Shown here piece after piece: positions 1-11,450 of a stretch of DNA of 64,000 nt. Positions within the stretch are counted from its first letter, which is position 1. Every line of letters starts with the position of its first letter. Source of the DNA: Lonicera japonica (Eukaryota; Streptophyta; Magnoliopsida; Dipsacales; Caprifoliaceae). The DNA is taken from NCBI GenBank assembly GCA_021464415.1, contig CM038466.1, forward strand, positions 28,707,017 through 28,771,016. Direction: 5' to 3'. Under the pieces are notes generated by a model. The model was not told the origin of the DNA, made no database searches, and was given only the letters and a program-made list of their open reading frames with translations. The translations under genes and the position numbers were made by a program.

Positions 1-1256
1 ACATGCATGTGATTGTAACTACTTTCTATTCTGGATATCTTTAGATTTTTATAATTAAATGCTTAATTTGGAGATATGTATACATATTGCTTTGACAATT
101 CGGTAACCGGTAGCATGTTATTTCAATCACATAAGGGTTTTTGTGTATATCCCACACACTACACTACACGATCTACATTGATGCATGTTGAATAATCACG
201 TGTTTGGGCTCTTGCTTTTAATTTGAAATTTCAGAGGCTCCCATATACTATTTATTTAGGGAGAGAGAATCTAAGAAAACAATTGTGATTAATGCAGTGA
301 GATTTTGGTGATGTAGTTTTGAGCGAAAAATTAAAAGACAAGTATGTGAGGAAAAAATGTAGAGGGGATGGAAAATGGCTACCATAATAGAAGGAGAACC
401 GAAAGCTACCAAAAAGAAAAAAGCTGGCCTCCACTAGGGGAGAAAGCTTCCATCAAGAAGAAAAGAAAAGATGCTTGCAATAAAACATCACAAGTTTGAA
501 TGCAAAATTGCATATTTTTGAGAGAATAAAAAAAATATTGTTTTTAAGGGAAAAAAGAAATTAGTTGAAAAATAATGGCTTAGAAGCTTTCTAAATTCTC
601 TTGTATATGGATGCACGAATGTTTCAAAACTCATAATTATTCGATAACGCTTTGTATAATCCATATTTATAGTACAATGGGATGTATATACTTGTATTAT
701 GTGTTGCTTGGCGTATATATGCTGAATTGTTGATGAATTGTTATATGCATAGTACATGTATCATATTAATGGAAATTACGTGTTTTGAAATTTAATTGTT
801 ATATTCCAGATTTGATACATATTACATAGCAATACATGTTGAGTATGTGTGTTAAAACATATTTTTTTAGGTAATTTTGCTCTCGAAACTCCAAACCAAA
901 TCTATGAAAAAGTTGGGAATTGGTGCTGAAGGGTTTCTCGAGGTTTAGCTACAATGTTTTGAGATTAGTGGATATATTTGCTAGCTAGAATCTCTTTGCT
1001 TCAATAGGATATGCAATTTGTGTTAGTTGATTTTATGTACTTTGCATGATCTTGTTTTTTTGATACTTTGCTGCTTTCCATGCTTATTACTTTGTCTATT
1101 CTTACGAAAAAAAGGGGAGAGATGACGGGGTTGCTCATGTGAGGGGGAATAGTAAAGTAGGAATGTTTTGAGGGGGAGAGATATATAATTTTTTGCTTAT
1201 TTGATTATTGTATCTCTTTATGCCCATACTTCACTAAGTATTTGTTAAGCTTTGGT
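1..1256. other. Unassigned AT-rich stretch, probably Copia 3' non-coding sequence
   Basis: No coding region with recognisable protein similarity is visible; the short ORFs are low-complexity. Purine runs at about 1107-1130 and 1171-1180 (AGGGGGAGAG) look like the polypurine tracts found between the pol gene and 3' LTR of Sirevirus-type Copia elements. The DNA directly beyond the CACTA insertion (6912-7123) leads into such an LTR, so 1-1256 and 6909-7123 were probably contiguous before the CACTA inserted. That link is inference. Confidence 0.35.
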
Positions 1257-1259
1257 GTT

Positions 1260-1282
1260 CACTACAAGAAAACGTAGCTTTA
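1260..1282 (+). repeat. CACTA left terminal inverted repeat
   Basis: This 23-bp repeat starts CACTACAAGAAAAC and matches the inverse of 6886-6908 at 22 of 23 positions; the one difference is G/A at position 15. Confidence 0.95.
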
Positions 1283-1499
1283 GCGAGGAAATTTTAGTGA
1301 CAAAATTAAATTCGTCACTAGACATACTATATTAGTGAGAAAATTTCAACATTCCTCGCTAGATCAAATTAAATGAAAATTTACATTTTGTGACAAAATT
1401 ATTTTCTCACTATTACCTAATATCTTGTGAGGTTATAAATAATCCTCACTATAGATATTTTTTTCGTCATAAAAGACATGCGGAAAATATTTTTCTTTT

Positions 1500-2290
1500 G
1501 TGAGAAAATAATTTTGTTGCTGTACATTTACTTTTGGTGAGGAATTAAATAATCGTCATTATATTTAAGTTTTTTTCTCGTGAAAAAACAATTACAAAAA
1601 TTCCTCTTCCGCGAGGATATAATTTTGTCGTTATACATTTACTTTTAACGGCACATAAATAATCCTCACTAAACATGTTCTTTTTTGTTGCAAGAAACAA
1701 GATGAATTTTTTTCTTTTTTGCGAGAAATTAACTTTGTCGATATTCATGTACTTGTGGCGAGGAACAAATAATCCTCGCTATTTTTAAGCTTTTTCCTCG
1801 TGAAAAAACAGTTATAAAATATTCTATGTCGCAATGATATAATTTTGTCATCATATATTTACTTTTGGCGAGAATTAAATATTCCTCACTAAACATGTTC
1901 CTTTTTGTCGCAATAAACAAGATGAAAATTTTCCTTTTTTGCGAGAAATTAATTTTGTTGATATTCATATACTTGTGGCGAGGAATAAATAATCCTCATT
2001 GTATTTAAGCTTTTTCCTCGTGAAAAAACAATTAGAAAAAATTCTCTGTCACGATGATATAATTTTGTCGTCATATATTTACTTTGGCGGGAATTAAAAT
2101 ATTCGTTACTAAATATGTTCCTTTTTGTCGTAATAAATAAGATGAAAATTTTCCCTTTTTGCGAGGAATTAATTTTGCTGACATTCATATACTTATGGAT
2201 AGAAATAAATAATTCTCGATGTATTTAAGGTTTTTTCTAGTGGAAAATCAATTAGAAAAAATTCTCTTTTGTGAGGATATAATTTGGTTG
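1500..2290. repeat. 220-bp subterminal tandem repeats of the CACTA element
   Basis: At least three diverged units follow one another with a period of 220 bp; minus-strand ORFs ending at 1748, 1968 and 2188 share the same peptide pattern. Each unit contains alternating GCGAGGAA and CCTCGTGA motifs. These ORFs arise from the repeat and are not genes. The likely role is as binding sites for the element's own DNA-binding protein. Confidence 0.8.
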
Positions 2291-2425
2291 TTATACACAA
2301 CCGGTTTCACCCGTGCGTTGAGCTAACGAGTTAGAACCAGATAACTCGATACTATTAACTAGAAAACAATAAAAAAAATACATATATATTTTAATATTAT
2401 CAAATTAATATTTGGGAATATATAC

Positions 2426-2437
<12 letters not shown>

Positions 2438-2469
<32 letters not shown>
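2438..2469. repeat. (TA)n microsatellite
   Basis: Pure TA dinucleotides follow a short TACA run at 2422-2437. The run abuts the left arm of the foldback element; a second TA run lies at about 2868-2884 beyond the right arm. Confidence 0.9.
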
Positions 2470-2471
<2 letters not shown>

Positions 2472-2476
2472 GTACA

Positions 2477-2866
2477 TTTTAAGTAAGGACTTTAACTTAA
2501 GAATAATTTTTATGGACCGGACTATTTGGCACGCTTTCAAATGGAATTTTTGGATGAAATTTTGTGGGGGTGTTTTTCATCATGTATAGAACATCTCCAC
2601 CAAATTTCATCAAAAAATTCAACCGGGAAGTGAGTTAATTATATGATTGAAAAATATTGAACATATATATATATATATATATTTCTGGACCAATATTTTT
2701 TTTATTTTATAGTTAATCCACTTCCCTGTTGAATTTTTTTTATGAAATTTGGTGAAAATGTTTTACGCATGATAAAAGAGCATCTCTACAAAATTTCATC
2801 AAAAAATTCAATCGCGAAGAGTTCCAAATGGTCCGGTCCGTAAATAAGGTCCTTACTTGAAAATTT
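2477..2866. mobile_element. Foldback MITE-like element inside a TA microsatellite
   Basis: The left arm (about 2477-2640) and right arm (about 2715-2866) are inverted copies. AAGTAAGGAC at 2481-2490 pairs with GTCCTTACTT at 2849-2858, GGACCGGACTATTTGG pairs with CCAAATGGTCCGGTCC, and the TTTCATCAAAAAATTCAA blocks also match. The whole can fold into a hairpin of about 390 bp. It codes for nothing. With TA runs on both sides it resembles MITEs that target TA repeats. It was presumably mobilised in trans and later carried as cargo by the CACTA element. Confidence 0.75.
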
Positions 2867-2869
2867 TCA

Positions 2870-4071
2870 TATATATATATATATGCAAATTATTGTGCAA
2901 GAACGGTTCTTTAAATTCAAACTATTTATATTTAATTCTGTTGGAATGATGCAAAGTAGACTTTATATAAGTTGTTTTAGTTGGTATGGGTGCACTGCGG
3001 GTAGGCTTGGTTATTTTTGAATAAATTAAATAATGTATTTTAAACTCTTATTAGGAATGCTTTGGTACAATTAGTATGCTTAGATAATATGTTTACTAAA
3101 AACCAGTAAGTAAAGATTTTGGACTATTAGCCCGCCATTATTACTAACAATAGCTAAAATGGTAAAAGCCTAATTTTGCAATCCAATGCTCAGACCCTCC
3201 AGTTTGCGGTAATGCGACCCCAGATCATAGTGCATAAGGGATTGTCAAGATCCCAATAAATATGTTCTATTTCAAAATTGCCCCTTCTTGATATTATACA
3301 TGTGCTCATATATTTAGCTTAGAGTCAGTTATTATTAAGATATTATTTATTTATTATGATATGGTTACATATATCCAGTTCTAGTTTTGGATAATAGAAT
3401 ACACAAAGTGTCCGAAACATATACATGGGCAAAAAAAGTGTCACCATATATTACTTTTTAAAAATAAAGTACAAAACTAAAGTGCATAGCAGAGAGCTAT
3501 TTATAATGTTCAATATACCCACTCATGTGATAAAGATAAATAGCGTATGAAGACCATGCAATATCTTTATTTTCTTGTTTTCAATGTCAAAAAAGCCAAA
3601 AATATTGTAACAAGCTAACTCTAAATGAAAAAAAATTACAGATTATTAATTTGATTGCTTATGTGAGCATCGTAGAAATCAAAACATGCATAAAAGCTAG
3701 AAGATCAAAAACTTGATCAACTGCAGAGGCAAAAAGGTCCATGACATGACCTTGGCTAACCAGCTGGTTTTCAAGTTCCTCATATAATTGGACTGCTTTT
3801 TCTAAAATACGGTGCTGCATCCTTATCTAGATCTTTATGAGAGTGAACAAGATCCGATAAATCTTTTGATACAATAAAGCATTGATGTAGCAGCTTTTGA
3901 TATAAATTTTAGCCACATTCCATGCGTACAAACTTATATTATTTGCGCAGCCTAATTTTATACTTTGGAGGTTTAGGTCAACCTGATGCCTCTTTTTACC
4001 CCTCTTTTTTTTTATGACATTTACAATTCTGATGTTACGTTGAAATTGTTATAGAATTGTGACATTGAGAG
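2870..4071. other. CACTA internal non-coding sequence
   Basis: No coding similarity is recognised. The stretch is AT-rich and lies between the foldback element and the transposase-related gene; its 3' part would hold the promoter and 5' leader of that gene. Confidence 0.5.
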
Positions 4072-5609
4072 ATGGCCCCCGGTGGAGGTCAAAGTAGAGC
4101 TAGGGGAAGAATGTCATCCACTGCTTCGGCTCCACGACCACAGATAACTCGAGCATCCGATGACTCCAGAGCATCAAATGCTACTAATGGTATAAATATA
4201 TTAATTGATTTACTTTAATATTTTTCACATTAATTAATACATTTTTATTTGTTTCTTTTAGCTTCCAATTGTTTAAGAAATGTTCGTGGGAAAACACGGT
4301 GTTTAGCAGCAGAACGCGCATATAAATCAGCAGGTTCTAAGCTACATGTGACAATTACCTTAGAGGATGGTAGACCGACAGGACCCAATAGCCAACATTT
4401 CGTTAATGAAATAGGATTTGTTGTACGGACATTTGCACCACTACAGGCAGATGTTTGGAGTGCTATCCCAGCTTCTGATACAAACATTTTGATTGATCGT
4501 ATATTGGTAACATATTTTCTTAATAAATGAATCTTTTTAAAAATTTTGTTATACTAATTTATTTCAACTTTCCCAGACAAAGTATGATGTTGACGTCTCA
4601 GAACCACATGTCATGAGATACTTGAACAAGGCAATGTCTAGCACATACACCAACTTTCGCTATAAGCTGAAGACACATTTTAAAAAATTTACCTCTTTGG
4701 AGGAGGCTCGACGGAATAAGCCTAAAGAAGTAGAATCTCAAGATGACTGGGAGTTTTTATGCTTACTCTTTAGCTCCGAGAAATTTAAGGTATGTATCAA
4801 ATTATTTACAACTTAAAATATAACTTTTCACACACAAACACACAAATATATATATATATATATAATTATATATTTAACTACTATACTGACACAAGAAGAT
4901 TGCTTCATTACTTGCAGAAGCGTTCGATAATAAACACTTTGAACCGAGAGAAACTGCCATTTAATCATCGTGGAGGATCAATGTCATTTGTTAAACGTTT
5001 ACGAGCGGTATTTTAAAACTATTTTTTATTATTTCTATTATTAAATTAATTAAAAATTTTAATTCACTTTTTATGAACTTTTTTTAATAGGGGGCATGGA
5101 AATCGATGAAGAAAATCTTGAAGAACCTAATGGAAGAATCTCACTCTATCGCCACTCGCATTGGAAAAAAGAAGTTGGATGGATTAACCCAGAGTCAGAG
5201 TCTCGTTATGTAAGTATACTACAAACAAATATTATATTACTTTATAAACATTATATTATTTTGCTTATACTATAACTAGTTTGTTTGTTTTTTTAATTTA
5301 CAGAATGCAATGATCGAATTGAAAAGAGAGCAACTAAGCTTGGATATGAGTGAACAATTAAGCGAGGCTGAAATATGCGATAAGGTACTGGGAAAAAGAT
5401 CAGGGTTCGTGAAGGGTCTTGGTTTTGGCCCTCGACCAAAGTCATCTAAATCAATCGCTCAACCTTTGCCACCACTTGAAGTAGATACTGAAAAGGAGCA
5501 AATGAAAGCGGAAATTGAAAGCTTGAAACAGAAACTTGATCAAGTTGCTCAATTTGTGCAGAATTGCCAAGGTTCTCAATTTTCATTTCCTTTCGATCCG
5601 TCTACATAA
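4072..5609 (+). pseudogene. CACTA transposase-related protein (Transposase_24 / Ptta-En/Spm type), six exons, one frame break
   Basis: Exons fit at 4072-4189, 4262-4506, 4577-4789, 4918-5007, 5091-5209 and 5304-5609, all with GT-AG introns; the start is the ATG in GAGATGGCCCCC. The deduced protein is about 360 residues. It has a Gly/Arg/Ser-rich basic start, a central plant En/Spm-type block (AWKSM-free frame; key stretch LYRHSHWKKEVGW then WINPESESRY in exon 5) and a C-terminal Lys/Glu coiled coil ([18 protein letters not shown]). The family is thought to bind subterminal repeats. Exons 1-4 read in one phase and exons 5-6 in another: the exon 4/5 junction is out of phase by one base. This suggests an indel in the G-run at 5090-5094 or an unusual splice. 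No DDE catalytic domain is present. Confidence 0.75.
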
Positions 5610-6189
5610 AGACATTTTGTTATATTTTTTAGTTAGACGTTTAGTTTTTCTAGTTTTTGTTATTCAATTTAGTGGAAAATTAATGTTTTACGAGTTAGTT
5701 TTAATTATTTATTTGTCGTGAATATGTTCGTTATGATGGACATAATTTTCTTGAATGCAACTTTGTTTGGATTTATTGTTTATTGATTCCATAATTTCTT
5801 ACGAAATAAGTGTTATAGTTATGCTAGAATTGTTATGCGAGAAAATTATGAGCGCGTAGCAATGAAATAATTTATCACAATAACATGTTATTAAGAATTA
5901 ACTTTATTCCTAATAAATTTATTTCGTTCATTAATTTATGTATAACGAGGAAACGGAATGACTTTGTGGTGAAAACATTAGTTGCAACAAGTTCTCTTAA
6001 TTGTTTTCAGAATTATTGAGAAAAATTAATGCATTTAACAATAAATATTATGTCATTACAATTCCGTAATGAGAATTAAATTTTGTCTTTAAAACTTTAT
6101 AATGACAAATTTAGCAACTATATTAGCGAGCAATGGATAACATATTTAGCTGGGAAATACTTTAGTTGCTATATGTATTGTGTGACAGA
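5610..6189. other. CACTA right subterminal non-coding DNA
   Basis: 3' flank of the transposase-related gene, with scattered GCGAG/CTCGC subterminal motifs and no coding signal. Confidence 0.6.
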
Positions 6190-6590
6190 AAACAATTTTT
6201 ATCGTCATAAAACTATTACGACAGATTAATCAATTTTTATCATCATAAAGCTATTACGAGGGATTGATGAATCCCTCGTTATAAAGCTATGCCGAGGGAT
6301 TGATGAATTTCTTGTCATAAAGCTATGACGAGAGATTGGTGAATTCCTTGGCAGAAAGCTATTACGAGGGATTGATGAATTGCTCGGCAAAAAGCTATTA
6401 CGATAGCTTGATGAATTCCTCGTCATAAAGCTATTACGAGGGCTTGATGAATTCCTCGTCATAAAGCTATTACGATGGATTGATGAATTTCTCGTCATAA
6501 AGCTATTACGAGGGATTGATGAATTTCTCGTCATAAAGCTATTACGAGGGATTGATGAATTTCTCGTTATAAAGCAATAACGAGAGATGG
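6190..6590. repeat. 36-bp tandem array, about 11 units
   Basis: Units of the form AAAGCTATTACGAGGGATTG followed by ATGAATTYCTCGTCAT repeat every 36 bp with few changes. The period is a multiple of three, so it leaves an open frame on the minus strand with a 12-residue repeat; this is a by-product of the array. Its place just inside the right terminus suggests a binding platform for the CACTA DNA-binding protein. Confidence 0.9.
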
Positions 6591-6885
6591 AACAACAATA
6601 TTTGCGAGAAACTAAACAAATTTTCAGTGAGGAAATATTTAAGTCGCCGAAAGTTTCTAATAACAAAACTTATCTCTATCTCACAACAATATTCGTGGGG
6701 AATTGAATATATTTTAGTGGGGAAATATTTTTGTCGCATTACATTTCTTGTGATGAATCTTATCTTTCCTCGCCATAGAGCTGTTACGAGGGAGTTAGCG
6801 CGATAAGTTTATCGACGAACAAATTTTCTCGCTATACAATTATTGCGACAATGCAAAACCTATATCGACAAACATTTTTTCTCAT

Positions 6886-6908
6886 TAAAGCTATGTTTTC
6901 TTGTAGTG
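6886..6908 (-). repeat. CACTA right terminal inverted repeat
   Basis: This is the inverse partner of 1260-1282, ending TTCTTGTAGTG and followed by the GTT target duplication. Confidence 0.95.
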
Positions 6909-7123
6909 GTTTCAGGATTAATAGGTTGATTATCCAACTCGCTCTTTTGACTTGTGAAGTGTTGCAGCTGACATCGAGACTTAGAGTTAGGCATGTTTTT
7001 GAATCTTATTGTTGTATGGACTAATTCGACTTAGAGACTGTAATGAGATGTTATCGACATCGCGTTGAAAGCGTCTGTATTAGTTGTATGTGTTTTGTCA
7101 TCAGAATAGCCAAAGTGGAAGAT

Positions 7124-8660
7124 TGTTAGGTTTATATTTTTAGTTGGCTTGCTTCCGATGCCAAGAACACTTTTTCCGTTGTAATTGTTTGAGTAAAATT
7201 AAAGATTTAAAGACGCGACAATTAATGGAAGCTCGCCAAACTTACCGGATTCATTGCACATAATTCTAGACCTAAGGTAAGTTAGTTTTATGGTTTGATT
7301 CAAAATTTAGGTGGTGTTTGAGCTTAAAGTTCGAAACTAAAAAACTTTTGAGTCAAATCTATTTTTAAGTATTTTTACCGAGTTCTACCGTGATCTGAAA
7401 AGCCCAGTCAACATAAATTATTGAGAAAACTTTTTTTTTCATGTATAACATGTTTCAAAAAGTTGCCTCTAAAATTTGAGTTGAATTAGTGTCCGGACGG
7501 ATTTAATATGATAAAATAAAGTAAAAAGAAAATAATAATAAAAAATATTTTAAATATATTGTTTTATTAAATAAAAGGAAAATAAAAGGCAAAATGTTAA
7601 ACTTTGAAAAGTCAAAGTTTCCTATTCTTTTTGAAAGACTCCACGTGTTGCCATATTCCTTAATTTATATCACATTAATGGGCCAAGCCCATTCCTTTTG
7701 TTGCCACGTAGAATTGTTTGAAAAAGTGGTGCACAGCATTTTGTAATCGGACCCGTACAAATTATCGAACACCGGACCGGTCCGGTAAAAGTGATTTTCT
7801 ATGGAATTTGCTTTTCCAAATTTCGGACTAGTCCAATGTTTCTGAGCGTACCGGTCCGGCGCATAATTAATGGGGCATGATTTTTTATCGCAAAAATTTC
7901 TTTTTCAATATTTTTAACCTATTTCAAAAAGGACTTTGACTCTATATTTTTCCTATAAATATAACCATTGGTTTGGTTCAAAAAGACATGATTTTAGATA
8001 TCTTTTTGAGAGAGAAAATATCCAAACACTAGAATTAAATTTTTAGGGTTCTGAAACACCATTTAGGTTTTGTTTACATGCCATAGGAGATCTTATTATT
8101 CTTCAATTTTAAGAACTAGGGTTCCAAATGTGCACGGTCCTGCGTGAGTGCCTTTAGTTGCGATTGGAGACGGGCTAAGCGAAGTGGCTAACGCACGATA
8201 AGGGATATCGCAGATGGTGGTGAAGGATTGTGGTCAAGTTATAGGAGGAGGCGACGGGTAAGCCGAAAAAGAGGAAAGCGCTACGCCAAGCCAGCTGCGG
8301 TTGGATTTTACGTTCAAGGAATTGACGGGACTGTTGCGTAAATTGTGGGGAAGCAATTTTTGTAAGTCATCGAGTCTGTAATTCTGTTTTGATCATAGTG
8401 AAGCACTGTTGGTTAGTCCCAAGGATTAGTCCTACGCAAGTAGGGATACCTCATAAATTTCTGGTCCTGTGTGATTGCTTTTTGTGATTGCTTGATTGTT
8501 TTAATTGCTAGAAAACACAACACAGGTTTCGACAGTAAAATTGATTAGACCTAGGATTTTAATTCCACTTATCATACTTCAAATTGTTTTTGATAAAAAC
8601 CCTAAAATCAACCTAGGCAATACGATTCCCCAAACTTGTGTTTTCTTCAGATATCGTTCT
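7124..8660 (+). mobile_element. LTR family A, copy 1 (Copia type, right end approximate)
   Basis: The start TGTTAGG follows CAAAGTGGAAGAT, the usual polypurine tract and LTR junction of Sirevirus-like Copia elements, so this is likely a 3' LTR. A TATA box (TATAAATA) lies at 7954-7961. Several blocks match the LTR at ~28011-32552: the TTGAGTTGAATT..ACGGATTTA block, the CGGACTAGT block, and GGATTAGTCCTAC..GGGATACCTCAT near 8425-8452. It contains the palindrome ACCGGACCGGTCCGGT (7771-7786) and TACCGGTCCGGCG (7849-7861). The right end is placed only by alignment to the other copy, whose PBS shows its end. Confidence 0.65.
7954..7961 (+). promoter_or_regulatory. TATA box of LTR family A, copy 1
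   Basis: CCTATAAATATAACC lies mid-LTR, where the U3/R boundary is expected. The second copy has TATATAAAAA at the matching place (30491-30500). Confidence 0.5.
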
Positions 8661-8754
8661 CTAGTCGATGCTAAACTTATTTAAAGGATTCTGACAGAAT
8701 TACAACATGAATAAGCTTAATTATTCATATGTTGGAACTTCTTAAATAATTTCA

Positions 8755-10035
8755 AGCAGCTGAAGAACATCTTGATAGGCTAACTAGTGCTTTAGTGGCT
8801 GAGAAAGCTTTTACTTCTACGTGCAAAAGTAAGAAAGGAAGAAGAAGAACGCACAAGCTGCAGTCCCACAAGGAGCAGTGCGAGCAGCAATCGCTAAACC
8901 TTCAAGAGTGAAAAAGCCTATTGGTAAGTGTTTTCACTATAAGCATAAAGTGCATTTGAGGAAGGATTGTCTCTGTTTCCTAAACCGTTAGAACAATGGA
9001 TGTAAATTTCATCTATTTATTGTTTTATCTTGTTTATTGGTTCTATCTACCGATACCTGATGTGTAGATTTGGGAGCCACTAATCATGTTTTCAATACTT
9101 TGCAGGGGTTCCAGCAAACTAGACAGCTTGAAAAATAAAGAAATTTATCTACATATATAGGCAGCTACAAATGTGGCAACAATTACAATAGAAGATATTT
9201 ATCTTCAGTTTAGTCAGGATAGGATATTAGTGGTTTAGGAATGTCTATATATATATACTATTAGAAGGAATTTGATTTCTATTTTAGATTGGTTGAAGAC
9301 AAATATTTTATTCATTTTAATGATAAATTAGTTATCAATAGGAAAAATAAGCAGTTTGTTTGTTTTGGTACATTAGTGATTAATCTTTACATTTTTAATC
9401 CTCACTTGTTAGTACTACAACTAAGTGAATTGAATAGCACTAATAGTTTATCAATTAAGAGAAAAGAACCTTCAAAATGAACAAAACATATTTTTGGCAC
9501 TTACGCTTTGGTCATATTACTCTAAAAAGAATTCAAAAATTGGTCGAAAATGGACCATTAGGTTCATTGGAAGTGGAGGCTCGTCCAATTTGTAAATCCT
9601 GCTTAGAAAGTAAAATGACTAAGAGACCAATCTCGGTAAAAGGCTATAGTGCTAAAAAATAGTTAAAACTGGTTCACTCTTATTTTTATAGTCACATGAA
9701 CGTCCAGACTAGAGGAGGCTTTAAGTATTTCATCACATTTATAGATGATTATTCGAAATGTAGATATATTTACTTAATGCAACGTAAGCCTGAAGCCTCT
9801 TAGTAATTCAAAGAATTCAAGACAGAAACAGAGAAGCGTCCAGGAAAATGTATCAAATCACTACAATCAGATCGTGGTGGTGTATACCTCTTGGGAGAGT
9901 TTAGGAAATACGTATTAGAGAATGGGATTACATCCCAGTTTTCTGCACCGAGGATGTTATAGCATATTGGTGTAGCAGAAAGAATGAATAGGACTCTTCT
10001 AGAAATGGTAAGATCTATAATTAATATAAAAATTA
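8755..10035 (+). pseudogene. Copia gag-pol remnant: zinc knuckle, protease, integrase
   Basis: Read in order across several frames: a Lys-rich gag tail; a degenerate CCHC knuckle (CFHYKHKVHLRKDC, ~8931-8975); a protease active site VDLGATNHV at ~9066, where the family has DSGATNH, so the serine has become leucine; the GAG-pre-integrase block WHLRFGHITLKRIQ with the HHCC finger ending CKSCLESKM (9490-9615); and integrase core pieces FITFIDDYS (~9735) and SDRGG (~9868), two catalytic Asp sites. Stops and a frame change at 9477-9480 break it. Reverse transcriptase and RNase H are missing, because the element stops where the minus-strand Athila sequence begins. The sequence resembles TNT1-like Copia elements. 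Confidence 0.85.
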
Positions 10036-10405
10036 ACAAAAAAATTTCCCTGAATTCGTGAGGATGCTATGAAACAATTAAATGCGCAGAATTTAATGGT
10101 TTCTCCTTCCCCCAACAACTCAGAACAACACAGTCCCTATGTTGCAAAACAATTTACAAAGCGTTAACCAGGAAAGTTTGTACGCAGTGTAAATTTAAAT
10201 AATAAGCGGTTCGAACTGGGATTTAAGATCACCAACAAAGAATGACAGCGATACGCACGAAACAACAAAAATGAAAACGAATATACAAATGCTATAAACA
10301 GAAGTATACAATTTATACAGAGTTCTGCAGTTCTTCTCGATCATCTAGTAGCATCATAGTTGGGTTCCCCCAACTCAATGCTCTCCTCACTGTCTTCAAG
10401 TTTTT
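10036..10405 (-). other. Junction zone: end of Copia remnant and Athila 3' non-coding region
   Basis: No clear coding similarity beyond a few residues that could prolong the Copia integrase to about 10100. The rest is probably sequence downstream of the Athila integrase stop. No 3' LTR and no target duplication are visible, so this edge is truncated. Confidence 0.45.
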
Positions 10406-11450
10406 TCAAAATGGCTTCAATCGATGCCTATTGACTTTAAATATACTTCCATTTTTTGGATTCTTCAATTCCACTGCTCCAAAAGGAAAGACTATACGAA
10501 TTTTGAAAGGAGCAGTCCATCTTGATCGAAGTTTTCCAGGAAACAAATGGAGCCTTGAATCATAGAGTAAAACTTTATATCCGGGCTCGAAATTTTTCCT
10601 TAAGACTTTTTGATCATGGAAATGCTTTGTCTTTTCCTTGAAAATTCTAGAATTATCATACGCATCATCACGTAATTCTTCATCTTCATTCAAATGTAAG
10701 CTCCTTTCTTTACCACTCTCTTGAAGATCGAAGTTCATAGCTTTGATAGCCCAGAATGCCTTATGTTCAATCTCCAGAGGGAGATGGCATGCCTTACCAT
10801 AAACTAACTGGTAAGGAGACATATTCAAACTCGTCTTTTAAGCGGTTCGATAGGCCCATATGTCAAACGAATAGACCAATCTCTCCGATTAACATTGACT
10901 GTTTTCTTGAGGATTTTCTTGATTTCTCTGTTAGCTAATTCAGCCTTCCCGTTTATTTGTGGGTGATACGCCAGAGAGACTCAGTGATTCACTCCGTAAC
11001 GCCGCATCAATTTCTCAAATGGTTTGTTACAAATGTGACTACTTTGATCACTTATTATCACTTTTGGCGTGCCAAAACTAGAAAGGATATTATTTTTAAG
11101 GAATGTAATGACCGTGAAATGATCATTGTTTATAGTGGGAATGGCCTCAACCCATTTAGACACATATTCGACAGTGACTAGAATGTATTGGTGCCCAAAT
11201 GAAGGAGGAAATGGTCCTATGAAATCTATACCCCAACAGTAAAAAAATTTAACTAACATGATATTAGTTAAAGGCATCATATTCCTTCTTGAATTGGCAC
11301 CTAACATTTGACAACGAGCCCACATTCTATAGTGGTTCTTTACATCCTTGAAAATAGTATGCAAGTAGAAACCGCATTGTAGAATTTTTTTAGTCGTCTT
11401 GCGGAGAGAGAAATGGCTCTCGCGTGCTGCTTCATGACAAGCATACATGA
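10406..11450 (-). pseudogene. Athila-like integrase
   Basis: The zinc-binding region is partial (residues near KNHYRMWARCQ). The core reads WGIDFIGPFPPS, giving the first catalytic Asp, then VIISDQSSHICN, giving the second, where most Athila copies have SDGGTHF. After a break the C-terminal part runs [15 protein letters not shown] through [19 protein letters not shown] to VNRHRLKPF, the typical end before the stop at 10406. Integrase would insert the cDNA copy into the genome. The core and C-terminal parts lie in different frames (10981-11448 and 10406-10828), so no active enzyme is made. Confidence 0.88.

Larger units (their letters stand above)
1260..6908 (+). mobile_element. CACTA (En/Spm) DNA transposon, complete ends, non-autonomous
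   Basis: A 5649-bp unit begins CACTACAAGAAAAC at 1260 and ends with its inverted counterpart at 6908. It is flanked by GTT on both sides (1257-1259 and 6909-6911), the 3-bp target duplication expected of CACTA elements. Subterminal DNA is packed with variants of GCGAGGAAT and CCTCGTCAT, as usual where the element's DNA-binding protein binds. It encodes only one transposase-related gene (4072-5609). The large TNPD-type DDE transposase is absent, so mobility would depend on a helper element. It sits inside what looks like the 3' region of a Copia element. Confidence 0.93.

Noticed and set aside
1545..2188. Three similar minus-strand frames of 67-79 codons
   Set aside because: They repeat every 220 bp with the subterminal repeat and have no start context or family.
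6226..6666. Minus-strand 146-codon frame with 12-residue repeats
   Set aside because: It is the 36-bp tandem array of the CACTA end read as protein; the period is a multiple of three, so the frame stays open by itself.
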